NCBI GenBank assembly: GCA_009695065.1
Contig: SIBR01000001.1
Span: forward strand, 124,001-188,000
Direction of reading: 5' to 3'
Origin: Opitutus sp.
GTDB lineage: Bacteria; Verrucomicrobiota; Verrucomicrobiae; Opitutales; Opitutaceae
Length of the DNA: 64,000 nt
The position numbers and the translations under genes are program-made. The notes below the pieces were generated by a model. It was not told the origin of the DNA. It did no database searches and saw nothing but the letters and a program-made list of their open reading frames with translations. Shown here piece by piece: positions 17,486 to 25,457 of the stretch (the stretch's first letter is position 1; the number at the start of each line of letters is the position of its first letter).

Positions 17486-18046
17486 GTGGAAACGCCGACT
17501 GCCCTGCCCATCCGCGCCCGGGCGCGATTTTCCGTCGCGCGCTTGCGGCTGATCGTTTTCGCCTGGTTTCTCGTGTTCGGGCTCGGTGCCTGCGCGCACT
17601 ATCAGCTCGGCACCGGCTCGACCGTCAGTTTTCGCACCCTCTATGTCGCTCCCGTCGAAAACAAGACGCTGTTGCCGCAGGCCCGGGCGTTGCTCAGCAC
17701 GCAGCTGCGCGAGACCTTGCTCCGCGACGGCCGCGTGACGCTCGTTGATTCACCGGCCTCGGCGGACGCCACCCTTCAGGTCGTCATCAGCGACTACCAC
17801 CGGGAAATCGCCGCGGTGCGCGAGGACGACACCGGACTGGCCCGCAAATTCAACCTCGTGCTCGGCACCATCTGCACGCTTCGGGACAATCGAGCCGGAA
17901 AAACTCTTTTTGAGAACCGGCCCGTCAACGCGACCCGGGAAGCCTTCACCGACAGCGGCCAGCTCCAGTCCGAATACCAGACGCTGCCCCTGCTCGCCGA
18001 GGCGCTTTCCGCTCGAATCGCCCGCGCCGCCCTGGACGTGTGGTAA
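17486..18046 (+). CDS. lptE: LptE-like LPS-assembly lipoprotein
   Basis: A 186-residue lipoprotein starting at GTG 17486. A basic N-terminus and a hydrophobic helix lead to the lipobox FGLGAC with Cys36 as the lipidation site. After it come TLYVAPVENKTLLPQAR, LLSTQLRETLLRDGRVTLVD and ATLQVVISDYHREI, the usual pattern of LptE/RlpB-family proteins, which plug the LptD barrel and help LPS reach the outer surface. The sequence of this family varies greatly, so the assignment depends on the pattern, the lipobox and the neighbouring bamD. It is not in a conventional lptD operon within this window. Confidence 0.75.
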   Translation: METPTALPIRARARFSVARLRLIVFAWFLVFGLGACAHYQLGTGSTVSFRTLYVAPVENKTLLPQARALLSTQLRETLLRDGRVTLVDSPASADATLQVVISDYHREIAAVREDDTGLARKFNLVLGTICTLRDNRAGKTLFENRPVNATREAFTDSGQLQSEYQTLPLLAEALSARIARAALDVW

Positions 18047-18125
18047 GAGAAGTAAGGCGGGCGCCGTGCGAACCGGGCAATCCGGGATTGAGCTTTTCCC
18101 CGCCTCAGCGTCGATTGGCGGCGCG

Positions 18126-18791
18126 ATGCCTTCGCCCTACTCTCCTTTGCTCAACCCGTCCCTTCTCGCCGGTGACCACGCCAACCTCGCGGCGAGCGTC
18201 CGCGGCGTCGCCGACCTCGGACTGCCCTGGCTGCATTGCGACATCATGGACGGCCATTTCGTGCCGAATCTGTCCTTCGGGCCCGAGACGCTCGCCGCGC
18301 TTCGCCGGAGCGGGGTGAAGCTTTTTTTCGACACCCACCTGATGCTCGACGAGCCACACCGTTACATCGAACCCTTCGCGAAAGCCGGCGCCAATCTCAT
18401 CAGCATCCACATCGAGCCCGCCTACGACCATGCCGCCATGCTCGCCCGCATCCGCGCCTTGGGCTGCCAGTGCGGCATCGTGCTCAACCCCGGCACCCCG
18501 GCGGCCGCCATCGAGCCTTTCCTGGCGCAGGTCGACCTCGTCCTCGTGATGACCGTACAACCGGGCTTCGGGGGACAGGCCTTCCGCCGCGACATGATGC
18601 CGAAGGTGCAACAGATCGACGGCTGGCGCCGCGAACGCGGCCTCGCTTTCCGCCTCGAAGTCGACGGCGGCGTCGATCTCGCGACCGCGGCGGAATGCCG
18701 CGCCGCCGGGGCCGACATTTTTGTGGCCGGAACCTCCTTTTTCCGGGCCACCGACCGGGCCGCGTTCGCCACTGCGTTCGCCAATTTGTAA
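18126..18791 (+). CDS. rpe: Ribulose-phosphate 3-epimerase
   Basis: A 221-residue TIM-barrel enzyme that interconverts ribulose-5-phosphate and xylulose-5-phosphate in the pentose phosphate pathway. Seen in sequence: NPSLLAGDHANL; WLHCDIMDGHFVPNLSFGP (metal-binding His/Asp); FFDTHLMLDEPHRYI; VLVMTVQPGFGGQ; and EVDGGV with GADIFVAGTSFF. All expected active-site residues are present. The ATG at 18126 gives the normal length; the frame is open further upstream inside lptE. Confidence 0.95.
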   Translation: MPSPYSPLLNPSLLAGDHANLAASVRGVADLGLPWLHCDIMDGHFVPNLSFGPETLAALRRSGVKLFFDTHLMLDEPHRYIEPFAKAGANLISIHIEPAYDHAAMLARIRALGCQCGIVLNPGTPAAAIEPFLAQVDLVLVMTVQPGFGGQAFRRDMMPKVQQIDGWRRERGLAFRLEVDGGVDLATAAECRAAGADIFVAGTSFFRATDRAAFATAFANL

Positions 18792-18822
18792 CCCCCGACG
18801 CCTCTTCGTCCGTCTTCCGCCC

Positions 18823-19305
18823 ATGGCCCACGTTGTGCAAATCCTGATCGCCGCTTCCCCCGCTGCAGCCATGGAAACCCGCCGCGAAGTCCGGGCCGTG
18901 CCCACTCGCGGGCTCGAGGACGACCGCTACTTCACCGGCACGGGCACGTTTTCGCCGCACCCGCAGAAGCCCGACTTCGAACTGACGCTCATCGAAAGCG
19001 AAGCCATTGAAGCCTTCACCCAGGAATCCGGACTGCCGTTCACCGCCGCCGAGGCCCGGCGAAATCTGGTCACCCGTAACATTCGTCTCAACGAGCTCGT
19101 CGGCGTGGAATTCTCCATCGGCGAAGTGATGATCATAGGCATCCGGCTCTGCGAACCGTGCGCTTACCTCGCAAAAAAGACGCGCCCCGAGGTCCTGTCC
19201 GGCCTCGTCCATCGCGGCGGCTTGCGCGCCCAAATCCTCAGCACCGGCCTGATCCGCACCGGCGATGCGATTCTCGTGGCAACGCCGCCGCCCACGACCG
19301 GTTAG
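18823..19305 (+). CDS. MOSC-domain protein
   Basis: A 160-residue protein that is almost entirely a MOSC domain (molybdenum-cofactor sulfurase C-terminal type). Supporting segments are RREVRAVPTRGLEDDRYF near residue 25, ARRNLVTRNIRLNELVGVEF and the Cys motif RLCEPCAYLAKK near 113. MOSC domains are thought to bind or transfer sulfur, often with the molybdenum cofactor. This small stand-alone type resembles YiiM-like proteins, for which 6-hydroxylaminopurine detoxification has been described, but that role is inferred. It follows rpe by 31 bp and precedes a GNAT gene by 50 bp. Confidence 0.85.
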   Translation: MAHVVQILIAASPAAAMETRREVRAVPTRGLEDDRYFTGTGTFSPHPQKPDFELTLIESEAIEAFTQESGLPFTAAEARRNLVTRNIRLNELVGVEFSIGEVMIIGIRLCEPCAYLAKKTRPEVLSGLVHRGGLRAQILSTGLIRTGDAILVATPPPTTG

Positions 19306-19355
19306 GACCGGCGCGTGAACCGGATCTTACCCCGTTCGTTTCCCCAGTCCGAGCC

Positions 19356-19817
19356 ATGCCTCACGAACTTCGCCACGCCGGCTATCTGATCTCGGACGAT
19401 CCGGCGCGGCTCGACGTCGACGCGATCCACGCCTTCCTCACACGCAGCGCCTGGGCCGAAAGCATCTCCCGCGAGGTGGTCGCGCGCGCCGTCGCCCACT
19501 CGCTCTGCATCGGCATTTACACGCCGGCCGGCGAACAAATCGGACTTGTCCGGGTCATTTCCGACTACGCCACCTTTGCGTATCTTTGTGATGTTTACGT
19601 GCTGGAAGCGCATCGCCAACGCGGCCTGTCGAAGGCCGCCGTGCAACTCGTAACGACCCACCCCAAGCTCCAGGGAATTCGCCGCCAGCATCTCGTCACT
19701 CCGGATGCGCACGGGCTCTACGCCCGGTTTGGGTTCGCCGTGGTTGCCCATCCCGCACGGCACATGGAGAAATGCGATTTCGACGTTTACCAACAAAGGG
19801 CCGCAAAAAAATCCTGA
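19356..19817 (+). CDS. GNAT-family N-acetyltransferase
   Basis: A 153-residue acetyltransferase of the GNAT fold. The acetyl-CoA loop is seen in YVLEAHRQRGLSKAAVQ (R/QxxGxS/A pattern), preceded by the strand QIGLVRVISDYATFAYLCD and followed by LVTPDAHGLYARFGF. It belongs to the small group of uncharacterised bacterial GNATs that acetylate amines of unknown identity. The start at 19356 (MPHELRHAGYLIS) gives a compact protein. It is the last gene of the plus-strand run; the next genes are convergent. Confidence 0.85.
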   Translation: MPHELRHAGYLISDDPARLDVDAIHAFLTRSAWAESISREVVARAVAHSLCIGIYTPAGEQIGLVRVISDYATFAYLCDVYVLEAHRQRGLSKAAVQLVTTHPKLQGIRRQHLVTPDAHGLYARFGFAVVAHPARHMEKCDFDVYQQRAAKKS

Positions 19818-19900
19818 CGTCGCAACGGCCTGAATCCACGCTCGGTGACAGGGCGGCGCCGACAGGATGACGGCCCACGCCGTTTGGACCGCAATCGATC

Positions 19901-21508
19901 CTACCGACCCCGGGCGATCTCTTCCGCGCGGGCGTAATTTCGCCGAAAGCCATCCGCGAGGGTTTTGGCCATGCGCACCTCGTCCACCTTGTTCTTCGAA
20001 CTCAACGCCCGGCGGATCTCCCCCTCGACCCGGCCGTAGTCCACCGCGGCCAAGTCCTGCAATACCGCCAGCGCCCGGGATCGCACCGGTTCCGGTGCCA
20101 CGATAATTGCCCGCCACGCCTTCGCCAGTTCCGGGTGCGTGTCCTGACACATCACGCGAATCACAAACGCCATTTCGCGGAAGATTCCGCCCGTCCACGC
20201 GGCACGATACACCAGGGGATCGCGCTGATCGAAGGGAAACTCCTCCGGATCGCTCCGCCATTTTTTCCATTCCGCCTGGGCGTAGAAATCCCGGCGCACG
20301 GGCAGGCGGCGCAGCACGAATCGCAGGGGGCCCCCGGGAGTGCCCGGTTGGAAATTCCACAGCTTCTGCCCTTCAAGGGAAAGGACGAACTCGATGAACG
20401 CCACTGCCGCGACGCGATTTCGCGCGCCCCGCAATAAACCGATGGGATCGACCGAACTCACGGACCCGCCCGCCGGCGAAACGTAGCCGATCCGCTCGGA
20501 CCGGTCGCGCCGACGCACCGCCTCCTGCTGCTGGCGACCGTAGAAATCGATGCACAAGCCAACCGCGCAATTGCCCGAAGCGACGTCGATCGGCGGCTTT
20601 TGCGACGTATCGGTGAAATAGCGGGCGTTGGCCCCTACGAGCTGAAGCAGGCGCAGCCCGTCAAGCCAACCCGCCCGCACCGCATCCGCCTCCTGTTCCG
20701 GCGGCGGCGTTTTACCGACGGCGGTCAGGCGGCGTTGCATCTGCTGCTGAATCACGTTCTCGAACGCCTTCGCCACGGACCCACTCTTGGTGGGATCGGC
20801 GAGCCCGACTTCGCCCACCAACTCGGGCGCGGCGAGGTCGCTCCACTGCGCCGGTTCGCGTCTGATCCCCAGCCGCTGCAGGGCGTCGCGATTAAAAATG
20901 ATCCCGTAGGAGCTCAGCACGGTTCCCAACCAAAGCCCCCCGGTCTGCCAGTAGTCCTCGCCGCCAAACCGCCGCGGGATCGCGGCATCGCCGAACCATT
21001 CCGGATGCGCCTGGCGCACCCCCGAGTCGACCAGCCGCCCCGCCGCGGCCTGCTTTTCAAAATCGTAGGTGCCGCCGCCAAAAAAAAGATCGATCCCACA
21101 ACTGACCTCCGAAGCCAGAAAGGCCGCCCGCGCCTCCTGCACGCTGGCGGACGCGTCCTTGGGCAACCGCGCATTCTGGAAGCCGGCCTGCACTTCCGTG
21201 CTCCACCCCTTGCCCAGTTTGCGCCGCCAGAAATTCTCGAACGCCGCCACGTACTCGCTCTCGAGAAACCGTGCGATGTCGCTCGTGCCGCCGATGACCC
21301 GCCAGTCGAGCGCGATCGTCCGGCCGGTGCGAGCGCGATACCACTCCGCAAATCCCCGCCCGAATTCGTAGCGAATCGCCTCATTGTGCGGTGTAATGAT
21401 GACCAGCGTGTCGTCCGCCTTCGCCGGGGCGACGTGCGCCGGCCGCAGCCAGAACGGCAACGCGATGATGAGCACCAGCGCGCCGATGATGAACAGCCGT
21501 TTGATCAT
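19901..21508 (-). CDS. Extracellular solute-binding protein, Fe(III)-type ABC transporter
   Basis: A 535-residue periplasmic binding protein with an N-terminal hydrophobic segment (MIKRLFIIGALVLIIALPF) that may stay membrane-anchored. TLVIITPHNEAIRYEFGRGF is the classical opening of iron(III)/spermidine-type binding proteins, and FENFWRRKLGKGW and DLFFGGGTYDFEKQAAAGRL fit the same fold. It is much longer than typical FbpA (about 340). The second half carries an extra helical region with several Arg/Glu-rich segments and no domain that I recognise. The partner ATPase gene is 36 bp upstream on the same strand. No permease gene is adjacent. Confidence 0.8.
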   Translation of the reverse strand: MIKRLFIIGALVLIIALPFWLRPAHVAPAKADDTLVIITPHNEAIRYEFGRGFAEWYRARTGRTIALDWRVIGGTSDIARFLESEYVAAFENFWRRKLGKGWSTEVQAGFQNARLPKDASASVQEARAAFLASEVSCGIDLFFGGGTYDFEKQAAAGRLVDSGVRQAHPEWFGDAAIPRRFGGEDYWQTGGLWLGTVLSSYGIIFNRDALQRLGIRREPAQWSDLAAPELVGEVGLADPTKSGSVAKAFENVIQQQMQRRLTAVGKTPPPEQEADAVRAGWLDGLRLLQLVGANARYFTDTSQKPPIDVASGNCAVGLCIDFYGRQQQEAVRRRDRSERIGYVSPAGGSVSSVDPIGLLRGARNRVAAVAFIEFVLSLEGQKLWNFQPGTPGGPLRFVLRRLPVRRDFYAQAEWKKWRSDPEEFPFDQRDPLVYRAAWTGGIFREMAFVIRVMCQDTHPELAKAWRAIIVAPEPVRSRALAVLQDLAAVDYGRVEGEIRRALSSKNKVDEVRMAKTLADGFRRNYARAEEIARGR

Positions 21509-21544
21509 CCGAGGTCGGTTGCTTCCCGGGCCGCCACGCTCCGC

Positions 21545-22615
21545 TCACTCACTCAGCACCACCACGTCCTCCGGCTCCGCGCGGGCGAAAACTTCGCCGC
21601 GGGCCGACTGGTCGATGAAGCGCGGATTGAGCTCAAGAATCTTCAACTGTTGCCCGCCGGCGATGAGCTCGTACTGGGCGATTTCCCCAAGGTAAACCGC
21701 TTCGCCAATCCGTCCTTTCACCGCATTGCGCCCCGGTGCCTCGCGACTGAGTACCCAGCATTCCGGGCGCACCGACAGGGTCACCGCCGCGCCCGGCCCC
21801 GGCCGCGCCGCCGGATCGCCCAGCACGCCTTCGAAACGGCCCAGCGCCGTGTCCACCACCGCCCGGCCGGCGTCCACGCTCACGACCGTGCCCGGCACAA
21901 AATCGGTTTCGCCGATGAAATTCGCGACGGTTTTGCTCCGCGGCCGCCGGAACACCTCGCGCGGCGAACCGACCTGCAACACGCGGCCCTGGTCGAGGAT
22001 CGCCATCCGGTCGGAGATCGAAAGCGCCTCCTTCTGGTCGTGCGTGACGTAGACCGTCGTCAGCTTGAACTCCTTGCACACCCGCCGGATCTCCGTGCGC
22101 ATTTCGAGCCGCAACCGGGCATCGAGGTTGGAGAGCGGCTCATCGAGCAGCAGGCATCGCGGCCGGATGACCAGCGCCCGTGCCAGCGCCACCCGTTGCT
22201 GCTGGCCGCCCGAAAGTTCATTGGGCCGCCGGTCCGCATAGGCGCCCATGCGCACCGACTCGAGCGCTTCACCCACGCGGCGCTTGATCTCGGCTTTCGC
22301 CACTTTTCGTTCCTCCAGTCCGAACGCGACATTCTCGGCCACGGTCATGTGCGGCCACAGCGCGTAACTCTGAAACATCATTCCCGTATTCCGCTTGTGC
22401 GGCGCCAGCCGCGTCACGTCCTCGTCGCCAAAAAAGATCGCCCCTTCCTCCGGGATGTAAAATCCCGCCAAGCTGCGCAACAGGGTCGTCTTGCCGCAGC
22501 CACTCGGACCCAGGAGAAAGAAAAGTTCGCCCGGCTCGATCGCGAGATCGAGGCGCTGCAGCGCGGTTACGGTCCCAAAGCGCTTCGTGAGTTGCTGGAT
22601 GCGAATCGAAATCAT
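21545..22615 (-). CDS. ABC transporter ATP-binding protein, FbpC/PotA type
   Basis: A 356-residue ATPase. Walker A is GPSGCGKTTLLRSLAG, the signature is LSGGQQQRVALARAL, Walker B is CLLLDEPLSNLDARLR, and the H-loop is VYVTHDQKEALSISDR. A C-terminal regulatory beta domain (about 240-356, containing VTLSVRPECWVL) is of the TOBE type, as in iron and polyamine importers. It energises uptake with the adjacent binding protein, but a membrane permease is missing from the locus. The start at 22615 (MISIRIQQLTKRFG) is standard. Confidence 0.92.
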   Translation of the reverse strand: MISIRIQQLTKRFGTVTALQRLDLAIEPGELFFLLGPSGCGKTTLLRSLAGFYIPEEGAIFFGDEDVTRLAPHKRNTGMMFQSYALWPHMTVAENVAFGLEERKVAKAEIKRRVGEALESVRMGAYADRRPNELSGGQQQRVALARALVIRPRCLLLDEPLSNLDARLRLEMRTEIRRVCKEFKLTTVYVTHDQKEALSISDRMAILDQGRVLQVGSPREVFRRPRSKTVANFIGETDFVPGTVVSVDAGRAVVDTALGRFEGVLGDPAARPGPGAAVTLSVRPECWVLSREAPGRNAVKGRIGEAVYLGEIAQYELIAGGQQLKILELNPRFIDQSARGEVFARAEPEDVVVLSE

Positions 22616-22785
22616 CGGGTGGCCTCGGAAAAAACCTAGGGAAACAAAAATTCGGCATACCGCTAGCCCCGATTTCCCAAACTCGGCGTACCGAGCAGGG
22701 TTTCAAGCCTTGTCATCCAATCCCATTTCGGGCCCCACGCACTCCCGGTTTTGCCGGCTTCGACCACGAGTCAGCGCGCCGATCG

Positions 22786-24474
22786 TCATCGGAACTCCGC
22801 AAAATCCTCTTCCCAAAACTCCTGGGCCCCGCGTTCGGTCGCGGCGCGGCGCGCTTCCTCCAGCGCCCGCAATTCCACGCGGCGGATCTTGCCGGAGATC
22901 GTCTTGGGCAGGTCGGAGAATTCGATCCGCCGAACGCGCTTGTACGGTGCGAGCCGGCGGCGCAGGAAATCGAAGATCGCCAGCGCCGTGGCACGGTCGG
23001 GCGCGACGCCCGGTCGCAGCAAGATGAAGGCCTTCGGCACCGCCAGCCGCACAAGATCCGAACTCGGCACCACCGCGGATTCGGCGATCGACTCATGTTC
23101 CAACAACGCGCTCTCCAATTCGAACGGACTGATGCGGTAGTCCGAGCTCTTGAACACGTCGTCGGTGCGACCCACGAACTCGATGTACCCCTCGGCATCG
23201 CGACGGGCGAAATCCGACGTGTGATAGTGTTCTCCCGTCATCGGGTCGGCGCCGAGTTCCGGGTAGTCGAGGTAGCCGGCCATGAGGCCCATGGGCGCGG
23301 GATCCCTTCGGAGGCAGATCTCCCCCTCGTCGGCTTCCTGGCCGTTCACTCCGACGAAGGCGAGCCGGTAGCCGGGCATCGGCCGGCCCATCGATCCGGT
23401 TTTCACCGGCTGGCCGGGGGAGTTGCCAGCCACGCAGGTGGTTTCGGTCTGGCCGTAGCCGTCGCGAATCGTCAGTCCCCACGCCGCACGCACCCGGTCG
23501 ATCACCTCGGGATTGAGCGGTTCACCGGCACCCGAAAGTTCCCGCAGGTGGACTCGATACGCCTCAAGATCCTGCTGGATCAACAGCCGCCACACGGTCG
23601 GGGGCGCACAGAGGCTCGTCACTTCGCAGCGCACGAAGGCATCCAGCATCTTTTTGGCATCGAACCGGGCCTGGTTGTGAATGAAGACCGTCGCGCCGGC
23701 ATTCCACGGCGCAAAGACGCTGCTCCAGGCGTGCTTGGCCCAGCCCGGTGAACTGATGTTGAGATGCACGTCGCCCGGCCGGAGCCCGAGCCAGTACATC
23801 GTCGAGAGATGCCCGACCGGATAACTGATCTGCGTGTGCAGTACCATTTTCGGTTTTGCCGTGGTCCCCGAGGTAAAATACAGGAGCAGCGGATCGTTGG
23901 CCCGGATCTCGGGGTCGCGCGGCAGATCCGGCGGCGCAGCATCCGCCCCGGCATACTCCGTCCAACCGTCCGCGCCGCCGCCGACCACGACCCGACTGCA
24001 CCCGGCGCCGATCTTCGCGAACTTCGCCGTGCCGCTGACATCCGTGATCAGGTGCCGCATCTTGCCCCGCACGATGCGATCCTCGAGATCGGCCGGCGGC
24101 AAAAGCGTCGAGGCCGGGCTGATCACCGCACCGAGCTTGATCGCAGCGAGCGTGATTTCCCAGAGCGCCGGGACATTCGGCAGCAGGATCAGCAGGCGGT
24201 CGCCGCGCCGCACGCCCAAGTGCCGGAGGAAGTTCGCCACCCGGTTCGAACGCTCGCTCATCTGCGCAAACGTGAGCCGGGTCTCGCGGCCGTCCTCGTC
24301 GGTCACCCACAGGGCCAGCCGGGTGTTATCACGCGCCAGCACGTCGAAATAGTCGATGGCCCAGTTGAAACCCTCGAGCTCGGGCCAGTGGAATCCGGCA
24401 TACGCCGCCGCATAGTCCTCGCGGTGCGCGAGGAGGAAATCACGGGCTTCGAGAAACGCTTGAGTCGGGGTCAT
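22786..24474 (-). CDS. AMP-forming acyl-CoA synthetase (MACS-like)
   Basis: A 562-residue member of the ANL adenylating family. Motifs: the ATP loop LYFTSGTTAKPKMVLHT; A5 GYGQTETT; A7/A8 hinge FVGRTDDVFKSSDYRISPFE; and the catalytic lysine in KTISGKIRRVEL. The N-terminal segment WPELEGFNWAIDYFD is typical of medium-chain acyl-CoA synthetases and acetyl-CoA-synthetase-like proteins. It activates a carboxylic acid, probably a short or medium fatty acid, to its CoA ester. The ATG at 24474 was preferred because upstream in-frame sequence runs into the palindromic intergenic region. It is divergent from hpt. Confidence 0.9.
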   Translation of the reverse strand: MTPTQAFLEARDFLLAHREDYAAAYAGFHWPELEGFNWAIDYFDVLARDNTRLALWVTDEDGRETRLTFAQMSERSNRVANFLRHLGVRRGDRLLILLPNVPALWEITLAAIKLGAVISPASTLLPPADLEDRIVRGKMRHLITDVSGTAKFAKIGAGCSRVVVGGGADGWTEYAGADAAPPDLPRDPEIRANDPLLLYFTSGTTAKPKMVLHTQISYPVGHLSTMYWLGLRPGDVHLNISSPGWAKHAWSSVFAPWNAGATVFIHNQARFDAKKMLDAFVRCEVTSLCAPPTVWRLLIQQDLEAYRVHLRELSGAGEPLNPEVIDRVRAAWGLTIRDGYGQTETTCVAGNSPGQPVKTGSMGRPMPGYRLAFVGVNGQEADEGEICLRRDPAPMGLMAGYLDYPELGADPMTGEHYHTSDFARRDAEGYIEFVGRTDDVFKSSDYRISPFELESALLEHESIAESAVVPSSDLVRLAVPKAFILLRPGVAPDRATALAIFDFLRRRLAPYKRVRRIEFSDLPKTISGKIRRVELRALEEARRAATERGAQEFWEEDFAEFR

Positions 24475-24827
24475 GGGGTTGGAGGTAGTGCCGCACCGAT
24501 TTCGGCCGGGACTGAAAGTCCGGGGCCGGGACTGCGCGATCAGGGGCGGGCAACGAAAGATCTGCATGAGTAAAGCGCCTCGGGGCAAGCCCCGAGGCAT
24601 TGAGCCAAAGTAGTCGCGGGCTTACCCCGCGACTGAGTTTCCTCTTCCGAACCGCCGCGGCATCAAACCGTCTCCCACACTCATCCCACCAATCCGGGCA
24701 CGCGGTGGTCGCCTTCCGCGCCGGCTCCGGGAGCAATCTGTGCTCCCGCCACGCCCGGCTTTCGACCCGTCGCGGCCGTCCTGAAATTGGGGTGACTTTC
24801 CGGTTCCTGCTCCGCAAAAAACTCCCC
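24475..24827. other. Divergent intergenic region with two palindromes
   Basis: The region lies between the starts of the acyl-CoA synthetase gene (minus) and hpt (plus). It holds the two palindromes at 24577-24634, described separately. Outside them I see no gene. Promoters for both neighbours should be here, but no strong -35/-10 pair is visible in this GC-rich sequence. Confidence 0.4.
24577..24634. repeat. Paired REP/BIME-like palindromes
   Basis: Two different strong hairpins sit 13 bp apart. The first (24577-24598) is GCCTCGGGGC, AA, GCCCCGAGGC with 10-bp perfect arms. The second (24612-24634) has 9-bp arms AGTCGCGGG and CCCGCGACT around CTTAC. A pair of unlike GC-rich palindromes joined by a short linker in an intergenic region is the usual form of bacterial interspersed mosaic elements. 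Whether copies occur elsewhere in the genome cannot be seen from this window; I see no second copy here. Confidence 0.6.
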
Positions 24828-25400
24828 ATGCCGACGCTGCCCAGGCCCGCCGCCCTCCATCCCGATCTTGCCGAGGTGCTGTTCACGGACCTGCAAATCA
24901 GGCAGCGCGTCCGCACCCTCGCCGGGGAAATCAAAGTGGCCTTGGGCGACGGTGAGTTCACGATCGTTTCGCTCATCAACGGCGCGGTGATGTTCACCGC
25001 CGATCTGATGCGGGAGATCGACAACCCGGTGCGGCTCGACTGCATCCGCGTTTCAAGCTACGGCGCCAAGACCAAGTCCGTCGGCACGCCGCAAATCATC
25101 CACAGCCTCACGCTCGATATCGCCGGAAGGCACGTGCTGCTGATCGATGACATCCTCGACACCGGCAAGACCCTGAAACTGGTGAGCGGGCTGATCCGCG
25201 ATCTGGGACCCGCGAGCCTGCGTTCCTGCGTGCTGCTCGACAAAAAAGGCCGGCGCGAAGTGGACTTCGAGGCGGACTTCGTCGGTTTCGCGATTCCGGA
25301 CAAATTTGTCGTGGGCTACGGCCTGGATTTCGCCGAGCGCTACCGGAATCTCCCCTGCATCGGCGTCCTCAAGCCCGAAAAGCAAACGCCGCCGGCCTGA
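24828..25400 (+). CDS. hpt: Hypoxanthine phosphoribosyltransferase
   Basis: A 190-residue purine-salvage enzyme making IMP or GMP from hypoxanthine or guanine with PRPP. The PRPP signature HVLLIDDILDTGKTL lies near residue 105, and the flexible-loop region SSYGAKTKSVG near 75. The base-binding segment DFVGFAIPDKFVVGYGLDFAERYRN closes the protein. The ATG at 24828 begins MPTLPRPAALHPDLAEVLF; the frame is open upstream through the intergenic repeats, but that stretch has no family similarity. The length is normal. It is convergent with uvrB. Confidence 0.93.
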   Translation: MPTLPRPAALHPDLAEVLFTDLQIRQRVRTLAGEIKVALGDGEFTIVSLINGAVMFTADLMREIDNPVRLDCIRVSSYGAKTKSVGTPQIIHSLTLDIAGRHVLLIDDILDTGKTLKLVSGLIRDLGPASLRSCVLLDKKGRREVDFEADFVGFAIPDKFVVGYGLDFAERYRNLPCIGVLKPEKQTPPA

Positions 25401-25457
25401 GCGACGCCGAAAGCCTTGTCGTTCGTCCCACCGGAACGCTGTTCACCTGGACCGCCT

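Noticed and set aside
20600..22639. A 679-codon open frame on the plus strand opposite the iron-type ABC transporter
   Set aside because: It is antisense to two well-supported genes and has Arg/Pro/His-rich composition typical of GC-rich shadow frames, with no domain.
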